A DNA stretch of 12,558 nucleotides, taken from Candidatus Hydrothermarchaeota archaeon. Its GTDB lineage: Archaea; Hydrothermarchaeota; Hydrothermarchaeia; Hydrothermarchaeales; WAQR01. Location of the stretch: the NCBI GenBank assembly GCA_015520145.1, contig WAQR01000197.1:1-12558 (forward strand), read 5' to 3'. The notes beneath the pieces are model-generated. The model was given only the letters and a program-made list of their open reading frames with translations, was not told the origin of the DNA and searched no databases. This document shows positions 1 through 5,702 of the stretch, piece by piece. A program made the translations under genes and the position numbers. How positions within the stretch are numbered: position 1 is the first letter of the stretch; the number at the start of each line of letters is the position of its first letter.

Positions 1-13
1 AGAGGAACAGGGT

Positions 14-553
14 ATGGCGGTTACATCAGGGACAGCGTTTGTCTATGATCCGGAATTTTGTAGAGGTTGTGGGAGCTGTCTGAAAGCCTGTACCTTTGAT
101 GCGATTCAGATAGAAACAGCAAAGATCGAGCCACTCTCAAAACAGCAGAAGATTGGCGACATCATGTATGGAGAAAAATCAAAGGTCTATGAGGCATTGA
201 AAAATGGAGGCCCGCTCTCCCTTGAACAACTGGCAGAGAAGCTCGATATCCCGACAAAAGAGGTATCGGTCCATCTATTTTCTTTGAAAAGTGACGGGAA
301 GGTATTTGAGTACGAGAAGATAGACGGAAGATATACATATTCAACAAAACCACCTGTAGCAAAATCAAAAGAAGATGCAGAGGAATCAGTAAAACCAGCG
401 GTCGATACAAAGACCGTTCAGAAGATGCGAGAAAAGATAGAGAACATGATAACGTCCATGAAAGGTATAAAGATCAGGTTTCTGATAGAGACAGATAAGA
501 TAGATAAAGCAAAAGAGGAGCTCGGGAAAGTTAAAGGAAGTCCGAAAAAATGA
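14..553 (+). CDS. [4Fe-4S] ferredoxin-like / winged-helix protein of the fwd operon
   Basis: A 179-residue protein if the ATG at 14 is the start. It has one ferredoxin-type cluster motif, CRGCGSCLKAC (Cys16, 19, 22, 26), followed by T rather than the usual Pro. Residues about 40-112 look like a winged helix (KSKVYEALKNGGPLSLEQLA, then a VSVHLFSLKSDGKV-type recognition helix and a wing). The last 50 residues are charged, helical and probably coiled coil. A GAGG sits 8 nt before the ATG, which supports that start. However, the reading frame stays open to the window edge, so this could be the end of a longer polyferredoxin. It overlaps fwdD by ATGA, so it is translationally coupled to the dehydrogenase. 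A role in passing electrons to FwdB, or as a small assembly or sensor subunit, is inference. I do not recognise it as a named Fwd subunit. Confidence 0.8.
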   Translation: MAVTSGTAFVYDPEFCRGCGSCLKACTFDAIQIETAKIEPLSKQQKIGDIMYGEKSKVYEALKNGGPLSLEQLAEKLDIPTKEVSVHLFSLKSDGKVFEYEKIDGRYTYSTKPPVAKSKEDAEESVKPAVDTKTVQKMREKIENMITSMKGIKIRFLIETDKIDKAKEELGKVKGSPKK

Positions 554-969
554 GTCTTGAAGTAACGTTGATAACAGGGCGAACCGTAAGCCAGGGTGAA
601 GCCATGGAGAGAGGCAAGGACCTGGACGATTATACGAAGGCTGCGGCAGTCTGTGAACTTGACCCGGCAGATATGGAGAAGATAGGAATAAATGAAGGTG
701 ATACTATAAAGGTTTCAACAGGGATAGGAGAGGTTATTGTAAGGGCAGTGAAGTCCAGGCAGTATCCCCATGAAGGTATTGTGTTTATCCCGATGGGACC
801 CTGGGTAAATTCTATAACCGACATGCCAGCAGATTCTACTGGTATGCCGCCTTTTAAAGGGATACCTGTAAAAATTGAGCAGGCAAAAGGGGAAAAAGTG
901 TTAAGTTCACATGATCTGATTGAAAAACTCTATCTAAGAGGTAATGAAAAAGGCGAAGGGGTACGGTAG
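550..969 (+). CDS. fwdD: Formylmethanofuran dehydrogenase subunit D
   Basis: This 139-residue protein is the molybdopterin-dinucleotide-binding domain that in many other oxidoreductases is the C-terminal part of the catalytic chain. In the Fwd/Fmd family it is a separate subunit that completes the bis-pterin W/Mo pocket with FwdB. Visible features are the opening VTLITGRTVSQG strand-loop, the ADMEKIGINEGDTIKVSTGIGE segment typical of this double-psi beta-barrel, and FIPMGPWVNSI, a pterin-contact loop conserved in the family. The start is fixed by the ATGA overlap with the preceding ferredoxin gene, with an upstream GGAAG. The stop lies one base before the fwdB ATG. The enzyme is cytoplasmic and interconverts CO2 plus methanofuran and formylmethanofuran. 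The length matches the family. Confidence 0.93.
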   Translation: MSLEVTLITGRTVSQGEAMERGKDLDDYTKAAAVCELDPADMEKIGINEGDTIKVSTGIGEVIVRAVKSRQYPHEGIVFIPMGPWVNSITDMPADSTGMPPFKGIPVKIEQAKGEKVLSSHDLIEKLYLRGNEKGEGVR

Positions 970-970
970 G

Positions 971-2305
971 ATGGTAACAGACGTAGTATGCCCGTTTTGT
1001 GGAACGCTTTGTGACGACCTTGAGGTGGTTGTCGAGGATAATAAGATCAAAAATGTTCGTCATGCATGCAGGATAGGCTCGAGTAAGTTCCTTGCAATGA
1101 ACGAGCTTAAAAGACCGAATAGGCCGATGATAAGGAAGGACGGTTCATTTGAAGAGGTTGATATGGCAGCAGCGATAGAGGAATGCGGCAGGATATTGTC
1201 CAGGTCAAAAAGGCCACTTTTGTACGGATGGAGTTCAACGGGCTGCGAGGCGCATTTTGTGGGTATAGAACTTGCAGAAGAGCTTGGTGGGGTTATTGAC
1301 AGCACATCATCGGTGTGTCACGGCCCTTCTGTCATTGCTATCCAGGATGTCGGATACCCGTCGGCCACACTCGGGGACGTAAAGAACAGGGCTGATTTGA
1401 TAATCTACTGGGGCGCAAACCCGATGCACGCCCATCCAAGACATCTGTCAAGATACTCTGTGTTTCCCAGAGGGTATTTCAGGGAGAGGGGTCAGCAGGA
1501 CAGGGAACTTATTGTGGTCGATGTAAGGAAAACAGATACTGCAAAACTTGCAAACAGATTCGTCCAGGTTCGATATGGCGAGGACTTTGAACTTCTAAGC
1601 GCACTGAGGCTTGTGATAAATGGAAAGGAACTTGAAGCAGACGAGGTTGCAGGGGTTTCAAAAGAGGATATCCTGGAGCTCGCGGACAGGATGAAAACCT
1701 GTCAGTATGGGACGCTCTTCTTTGGGATGGGGCTGACCCAGAGCTATGGTACACACAGGAACATCGATGCAGGGATATCGCTTGTAAGGGACCTAAACCA
1801 CCATACCAAATTCTCGATAGTAGCCATGCGGGGACATTATAATGTAACAGGGATCGGGGAGGTTTTGACATGGCAGACAGGATATCCGTTTGCAGTCGAT
1901 TTTTCGAGGGGATATCCGAGATATAATCCAGGTGAGACCACGGCAAACGATGTACTTCAAAGAGAAGAGGCAGATGCAGCCCTAATAATCGCATCAGACC
2001 CTGTTGCACATTTCCCGAAAAAAGCTGTGGAACATCTTGCAAGGATCCCGATGATAACAATCGGCCCGCATATGATACCCACTGCCCAGCTTTCAGAGGT
2101 ATTTATCCCGAGTTCCATATCCGGTATTGAAGAGGCATCGACAGCATACAGGATGGATACCGTCCCTCTAAAACTTCGAAAGGTCATTGAACCGCCTGAA
2201 GGGATCTATTCAGATGTCGAGATATTGGAGATGATTCTTGAAAATGTCAGGGAGAGGAGAGTCAGGCAGATGGAGAGAGAGAAAAAGGCAGGGGAGGGGA
2301 GATAA
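971..2305 (+). CDS. fwdB: Formylmethanofuran dehydrogenase subunit B (W/Mo-pterin catalytic subunit)
   Basis: A 444-residue catalytic subunit that binds a [4Fe-4S] cluster and the tungsten- or molybdenum-bispterin cofactor and reduces CO2 to formate inside the complex. The N-terminus VVCPFCGTLCDD gives cluster ligands Cys7, Cys10 and Cys14, with Cys33 (HACRIG) the likely fourth. The metal-ligand loop is SSVCHGPS: Cys116 is an ordinary TGT codon, not the selenocysteine UGA used by some hydrogenotrophic methanogens. Later segments IIYWGANPMHAHPRH and ALIIASDP are typical of the pterin-binding domains. An in-frame ATG at 944 exists, but the ATG at 971 places the protein at the usual family start (M-V-x-x-VVCPFCG) and directly follows the fwdD stop. 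The TAA stop abuts the fwdA ATG. The sequence does not decide between W (Fwd) and Mo (Fmd); the nearby tungstate transporter favours W. Confidence 0.95.
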   Translation: MVTDVVCPFCGTLCDDLEVVVEDNKIKNVRHACRIGSSKFLAMNELKRPNRPMIRKDGSFEEVDMAAAIEECGRILSRSKRPLLYGWSSTGCEAHFVGIELAEELGGVIDSTSSVCHGPSVIAIQDVGYPSATLGDVKNRADLIIYWGANPMHAHPRHLSRYSVFPRGYFRERGQQDRELIVVDVRKTDTAKLANRFVQVRYGEDFELLSALRLVINGKELEADEVAGVSKEDILELADRMKTCQYGTLFFGMGLTQSYGTHRNIDAGISLVRDLNHHTKFSIVAMRGHYNVTGIGEVLTWQTGYPFAVDFSRGYPRYNPGETTANDVLQREEADAALIIASDPVAHFPKKAVEHLARIPMITIGPHMIPTAQLSEVFIPSSISGIEEASTAYRMDTVPLKLRKVIEPPEGIYSDVEILEMILENVRERRVRQMEREKKAGEGR

Positions 2306-3994
2306 ATGGGCATGATACTAAAAAACGGGATTGTCTTTGACCCGATGAACAATGTAAAAGGAGAGAAGAAGGACATCCTGATTGAAAACGGTGTTATTGT
2401 CGATAAATTAAATGAGAGAACTGCCAGGGTTGTGGATGTTTCGAATAAGGTGGTGATGCCTGGTGGGGTAGAGATACATTCTCACATGGCGGGCGGCAAG
2501 GTAAATTCTGGAAGAGCATTAAGACCTGAAGACCACCGCGGGTTTGTGATGCCAAAGACAGATATAACGCGGTCTGGCAGCGGGTTCTCTACACCAACGA
2601 CGTTCATGACAGGATACCTCTATTCGAAGATGGGTTATACAACCGGGATGACCGCAGCACTCCCGCCGCTTATGGGCAGGCATACACACGAGGAGTTAAA
2701 AGATATCCCGATGATGGACAAGGGGGCACTGACACTTCTGGGGAACAACTGGTTTGTAATGAGATATTTGAAGGAAGGGGATATAGAAAAATGTGCTGCT
2801 TATGTTTCATGGCTGCTGAATGCGGTAAAAGGCTATGCTGTAAAGATAGTCAATCCCGGTGGAAGCGAAGCATGGGGCTGGGGGAAGAACTGCAGGTCGA
2901 TAGATGACCCTGTACCACATTTCGATATAACACCGCAGGAGATAATAAAGGGGATGGTTGAGGTAAACGAGCGGCTTTGTCTGCCGCATTCGGTTCACCT
3001 CCATCCGAATAATCTTGGGAGACTTGGGAATTTCGAGACAACACTCCAGACAATGAAGATCCCAAACGGTACAAAGGCGGCTGGCGACAGACAGGTTCTG
3101 CAGGTCACCCATACCCAGTTCCATTCTTATGGCGGGGATTCTTGGAAGACGTTTGAGTCAAAGGCAGATGCTATAGCAGATGTGATAAATAAAAGCGATG
3201 ATATTATAATCGATACAGGGTTTGTTACTCTAGATGAGACTACAACCATGACGGCAGACGGGCCGATGGAATTCTATCTCTCCGGTCTCACCCGCCTGAA
3301 ATGGGTGAACAGGAATATTGAGCTTGAGACATCTCCTGGGATAACACCCTTTGTTTTCTCTAAAAAGATGCCGACTGCATCGATCCAGTGGGCGATTGGA
3401 CTTGAGCTGGCACTGCTTATTGAGGATCCCTGGAAGGTACTGCTTACAACTGACCACCCAAACGGCGGGCCGTTTATAAGGTATCCGAGGATAATCGCAT
3501 GGCTGATGTCTGAGAAGTACAGGGAGAAGACCATATCAGAGGTCCATAAGGCAGTCAATAAGAGGAGTGTGGTACCTACATTAGACAGGGAGTATGATTT
3601 GAATGAAATCGCTGTGATAACCCGGGCGGGTCAGGCAAAATCCCTTGGACTCGACCATATCAAAGGGCATCTTGGCCCTGGCGCACATGCAGATATCGCG
3701 GTATATGATATAGATCCGGCGAATTTAAACCCGAACAATTATGCAGAAATAGAGGAGAAATTTGCAAATACTGCGTATACAATCAAGGACGGCGAGATCG
3801 TGGTCAAGGACGGCGAGATCGTAAAGGTGGTCGATGGCAGGACGCTTTTTGTAAATGCGAAGGTAGATCCAGGAATAGAAAAGGATGTCATAAAGGATAT
3901 AGAATATAATTTTAAGAGATTCTATTCAATAAACCTGGCGAACTATCCTGTCAGGAAGGAGTATCTGACAAGACCGATGGAGATTCGGACATGA
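2306..3994 (+). CDS. fwdA: Formylmethanofuran dehydrogenase subunit A (amidohydrolase)
   Basis: A 562-residue member of the amidohydrolase superfamily. In the known Fwd structure this subunit holds a binuclear zinc site that condenses formate, delivered through an internal tunnel from FwdB, with methanofuran. The metal-site pattern is intact: EIHSH gives His58 and His60, YAVKIVNPGG gives Lys180 (the carboxylated lysine position), HLHPNN gives His231, VTHTQFHSYGG gives His269, and TTDHPNGG gives Asp383, matching the catalytic aspartate. The C-terminal small beta domain (TIKDGEIVV) is present. The start directly follows the fwdB TAA and has a GGGGAGGGGA purine stretch upstream. The TGA stop overlaps the ATG of a 35-codon ORF, in the place where fwdC usually lies. 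The length is normal and nothing suggests loss of function. Confidence 0.96.
   Translation: MGMILKNGIVFDPMNNVKGEKKDILIENGVIVDKLNERTARVVDVSNKVVMPGGVEIHSHMAGGKVNSGRALRPEDHRGFVMPKTDITRSGSGFSTPTTFMTGYLYSKMGYTTGMTAALPPLMGRHTHEELKDIPMMDKGALTLLGNNWFVMRYLKEGDIEKCAAYVSWLLNAVKGYAVKIVNPGGSEAWGWGKNCRSIDDPVPHFDITPQEIIKGMVEVNERLCLPHSVHLHPNNLGRLGNFETTLQTMKIPNGTKAAGDRQVLQVTHTQFHSYGGDSWKTFESKADAIADVINKSDDIIIDTGFVTLDETTTMTADGPMEFYLSGLTRLKWVNRNIELETSPGITPFVFSKKMPTASIQWAIGLELALLIEDPWKVLLTTDHPNGGPFIRYPRIIAWLMSEKYREKTISEVHKAVNKRSVVPTLDREYDLNEIAVITRAGQAKSLGLDHIKGHLGPGAHADIAVYDIDPANLNPNNYAEIEEKFANTAYTIKDGEIVVKDGEIVKVVDGRTLFVNAKVDPGIEKDVIKDIEYNFKRFYSINLANYPVRKEYLTRPMEIRT
3783..3824 (+). repeat. 21-bp tandem repeat inside fwdA
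   Basis: Two 21-bp units, at 3783 and 3804, share their first 19 bases (TCAAGGACGGCGAGATCGT). In protein they encode KDGEIVV followed by KDGEIVK near the C-terminal beta domain. A doubled KDGEIV is familiar in FwdA and related amidohydrolases, so the protein repeat is old. The near-perfect DNA identity may reflect recent slippage or gene conversion. Confidence 0.8.
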
Positions 3995-4098
3995 CCGCTG
4001 ATGTAAAGGACCCCCTTTCTGTTGAAGTCCTTGCTGCTGGAGAGTTTATGGCAGTTGAATATTCGTTCAAAAAAAGATATATATATGTAGAAGTATAA
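3991..4098 (+). CDS. 35-codon ORF coupled to fwdA; possible truncated fwdC start
   Basis: The ATG overlaps the fwdA stop as ATGA, the same junction type as at fwdD, so ribosomes leaving fwdA could enter it. The 35-residue product begins MTADVKDPLSVEVLAAGEFM and ends in a basic, aromatic tail before TAA at 4096. In other archaea fwdC/fmdC commonly follows fwdA. From memory its N-terminus has a P-L/V segment followed about nine residues later by F, and PLSVEVLAAGEF fits that spacing. The Gly-rich beta-helix that forms most of FwdC (about 270 residues) is absent, and no frame after the A-run at 4069-4075 stays open for more than a few dozen codons. The likeliest reading is a fwdC remnant or a fortuitous coupled ORF; a functional micropeptide is possible. 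The homology is inferred. Confidence 0.4.
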   Translation: MTADVKDPLSVEVLAAGEFMAVEYSFKKRYIYVEV

Positions 4099-4107
4099 AA
4101 TATATAG
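4077..4107 (+). promoter_or_regulatory. TATA-like elements after the fwd operon
   Basis: Two AT-rich boxes, ATATATATATG around 4077-4087 and TATAAAATATATAG at 4094-4107, resemble archaeal TATA boxes on the plus strand. Transcription from the second would start near 4120-4125, just before the hairpin at 4131-4170. They overlap the end of the 35-codon ORF. This is based on base composition only, so confidence is low. Confidence 0.3.
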
Positions 4108-4130
4108 TAATCCACACGCCACGCACTCTG

Positions 4131-4204
4131 AAGGAAGGGTTATAACGACTCTTTTTTTCCACCCTTCCTTTCTCCACCCATGACTTATAATATGTGGGTT
4201 TTTT
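4131..4204 (+). terminator. Probable terminator region of the fwd operon (hairpin plus two T-runs)
   Basis: A perfect 10-bp inverted repeat, AAGGAAGGGT (4131-4140) and ACCCTTCCTT (4161-4170), encloses a 20-base loop with seven T residues (4152-4158). A weaker ACCCA (4176-4180)/TGGGT (4195-4199) pair is followed by six T residues (4199-4204). Archaeal transcription stops mainly at U-runs, so either run could end the fwd transcript. The T-run inside the first loop is unlike a bacterial intrinsic terminator. Confidence 0.5.
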
Positions 4205-4219
4205 ATCAGGGGTCTTGAA

Positions 4220-4330
4220 ATGAAAAAGAAATACGCCACAAAGGAAGAAATCATAAAAAAGGAGGGGTGGTTCATCCCCCAAATCCACAACAAATATATT
4301 AATTGCAGTCCCAAGTTAACACGTTTATAG
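4220..4330 (+). CDS. 36-codon ORF of unknown function
   Basis: The ATG at 4220 follows AGGGGT (4208-4213) at about 6 nt, a possible ribosome binding site. The product starts MKKKYATKEEIIKKEGWF, which is lysine-rich and helical, and ends CSPKLTRL before TAG. No family is recognised. It lies downstream of the T-runs and of the TATA-like sites near 4100, so it could be translated from a short transcript. It could equally be chance in an AT-rich gap. Confidence 0.25.
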   Translation: MKKKYATKEEIIKKEGWFIPQIHNKYINCSPKLTRL

Positions 4331-4341
4331 GCACGTTTATA
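4320..4341 (+). repeat. CACGTTTATA direct repeat
   Basis: Perfect 10-bp copies lie at 4320-4329 and 4332-4341, a 12-bp period. Each contains TTTATA, so they could be paired TATA-like or factor-binding sites. No function can be assigned. Confidence 0.6.
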
Positions 4342-4400
4342 TCCTGTACATCCGTATCTCTTACGCATCCTGCAAGTCCTGCACCTGTGTCTGATTCGTG

Positions 4401-4449
4401 TCCAATATCCTCAGTTCCAATAATAGTAGTTCCAATAGTTTTATATTGG
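4401..4449 (+). promoter_or_regulatory. TCCAATA triple repeat and hairpin upstream of the HD gene
   Basis: The heptamer TCCAATA occurs at 4401, 4416 and 4431, exactly 15 bp apart; the last two copies extend to AGTTCCAATA. The third copy also forms a perfect 6-bp inverted repeat, CCAATA (4432-4437)/TATTGG (4444-4449), around GTTTTA. TTTATAT inside this hairpin lies about 35 bp before the HD ATG at 4479, a suitable place for a TATA box giving a short leader. An operator overlapping the promoter is inference. Confidence 0.45.
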
Positions 4450-4478
4450 CTGGCTGGGAGATTATTTTTAGAACGCAG

Positions 4479-5666
4479 ATGAAAGTTATTCGTGATTCCA
4501 TCCATGGGGATGTATTTCTAACAGACCTGGAGTTTGATATAATAGATACCCCTGAGTTCCAGAGACTTAGGAGGATAAAACAGCTTGGGACAACATACCT
4601 GGTCTACCCAAGTGCAAATCATACGCGTTTTGAGCATTCTATCGGCGCGCTTCATCTGGCAGGACGGATCGCTGACAGGCTGATGTTACCTGATGAGGAG
4701 AGAAGGAACGTCAGGATTGCAGCCATCTTGCACGATATCGGACACGGCCCGTTGTCACACTCGTCTGAAGAACTGCTGTCCAGGTACCTGGGTCTGTCTC
4801 ATGAGAATATTGCTGTTGATATTATAATAAATGATTCAAATATATCAAAGATTCTCGAAAAAAATGGCATAGAACCAGCTACAATAAGCAGGATCATCTC
4901 TGAAGACAGCGGATACCTCTCAAAGATAATCTCAAGCGAATTTGATGTGGACAGGATGGATTATCTTGTAAGAGATGCCCATCATACCGGAGTGGCATAT
5001 GGCATCATTGACCTGGACAGGCTGATCAATACCCTGGAGATATCCGGAAATTCACTTGCGGTCAACGAGAGAGGTCTAAAAGCTGTCGAGGCGCTACTGG
5101 TCGCACGGTTTTTGATGATCCCGACGGTCTATCTACATCATACAAGCAGGATTGCTGATGCGATGTTTTTTAAGGCAACGGAGGTCGCTGTGGAAGAAGG
5201 GTATCTGGATTTCTGTGCACTTTGCAAAATGGACGACTACGACATCCTGAATCTCTTCAGGTCGTCTAGGGGGTATGTAAAAGATATTGGAAGGAGGTTC
5301 GATGAGAGGCGTTTATTCAAGACAGCATATACCAGGAGCTGGTATGAGATAGATAAAAAGGTAAAGAATAGGATTATTGGGCTTCGAAAGAATATAAAGA
5401 AATGGAACACAATAGAAGACCAGATCGCAGAGGATTATAATATTGAAAAGGGGTATGTCCTGCTTGATATACCGCAGGCAGTCAGTTTAAAGGAGATGGA
5501 TATCAAAATCATAAAAGACAACCAGCTTACCGGGATAGACAGGGAATCACCGCTTGTAAGGATACTTAAAGAGACCCAGAAGGCACAGTGGAGTTTTAAT
5601 ATCTATACGTTAAAAGAGGACGCTAAGAGGATATCCGGGATTGAGATTGAGTCGTATTTATTATAA
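4479..5666 (+). CDS. HD-superfamily phosphohydrolase (dNTPase/SAMHD1-like)
   Basis: A 395-residue HD-domain protein of the COG1078/SAMHD1-like group, whose characterised members are metal-dependent dNTP triphosphohydrolases or related phosphohydrolases. The hallmarks are in order: IHGDVFLTDLE at the N-terminus, FQRLRRIKQLG, NHTRFEHSIGALHLA (His53), ILHDIGHGPLSHS (His85, Asp86) and FDVDRMDYLVRDA (Asp158, likely the last metal ligand). The C-terminal 180 residues are the helical HD-associated part. An upstream in-frame GTG at 4398 would add 27 Ser/Asn-rich residues. I choose ATG 4479 because it gives the canonical start MKVIRDSIHGD. There is no clear ribosome binding site, so a leaderless or short-leader mRNA is likely. 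It stands alone and runs convergent to tupC, 34 bp apart. The substrate cannot be read from the sequence. Confidence 0.9.
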   Translation: MKVIRDSIHGDVFLTDLEFDIIDTPEFQRLRRIKQLGTTYLVYPSANHTRFEHSIGALHLAGRIADRLMLPDEERRNVRIAAILHDIGHGPLSHSSEELLSRYLGLSHENIAVDIIINDSNISKILEKNGIEPATISRIISEDSGYLSKIISSEFDVDRMDYLVRDAHHTGVAYGIIDLDRLINTLEISGNSLAVNERGLKAVEALLVARFLMIPTVYLHHTSRIADAMFFKATEVAVEEGYLDFCALCKMDDYDILNLFRSSRGYVKDIGRRFDERRLFKTAYTRSWYEIDKKVKNRIIGLRKNIKKWNTIEDQIAEDYNIEKGYVLLDIPQAVSLKEMDIKIIKDNQLTGIDRESPLVRILKETQKAQWSFNIYTLKEDAKRISGIEIESYLL

Positions 5667-5677
5667 CCTAATCTGCC

Positions 5678-5702
5678 AGATATATACCCTGGCCGGATAT
5701 CT
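5678..5702. terminator. Weak convergent hairpin between the HD gene and tupC
   Basis: AGATAT (5678-5683) and ATATCT (5697-5702) form a 6-bp inverted repeat around a GC-rich 13-base loop, in the 34-bp space between two convergent genes. There is no T-run on either strand. It may help separate the transcripts, but the support is slight. Confidence 0.2.

Larger units (their letters stand above)
4108..4478. other. Gap between the fwd operon and the HD gene
   Basis: This 371-base stretch holds no convincing long gene. It contains the hairpin/T-run region, a 36-codon ORF (4220-4330), a pair of CACGTTTATA repeats (4320-4341), three TCCAATA heptamers 15 bp apart (4401-4437), and a small hairpin with a TATA-like loop next to the HD gene. 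A 141-codon ORF on the minus strand (4368-3943) spans part of it but looks fortuitous. I see no tRNA or recognised RNA family. Confidence 0.6.

Noticed and set aside
944..970. Earlier ATG for fwdB
   Set aside because: It would overlap fwdD by 26 bases and add nine residues before the conserved start; the ATG at 971 is the family start.
1509..2060. 183-codon minus-strand ORF inside fwdB
   Set aside because: Antisense shadow of a strongly coding gene, with no plausible domain.
3783..3824. 21-bp tandem repeat in fwdA as a novel element
   Set aside because: Doubled KDGEIV is usual in the C-terminal domain of this enzyme family; kept only as a repeat annotation.
3943..4368. 141-codon minus-strand ORF across the gap after fwdA
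   Set aside because: It begins in the gap, runs antisense into the end of fwdA, encodes a composition expected from AT-rich T-runs (Phe/Tyr/Ile clusters), and shows no recognisable domain or ribosome binding site.
4398..4478. Upstream GTG start for the HD protein
   Set aside because: The added 27 residues are Ser/Asn-rich translation of the repeat array, and the family starts at MKVIRDSIHGD.
4299..4505. 68-codon minus-strand ORF over the repeats upstream of the HD gene
   Set aside because: Its IGTTIIGTEDIG pattern is just the translation of the 15-bp DNA repeats, and it overlaps the HD gene start; no family was recognised.
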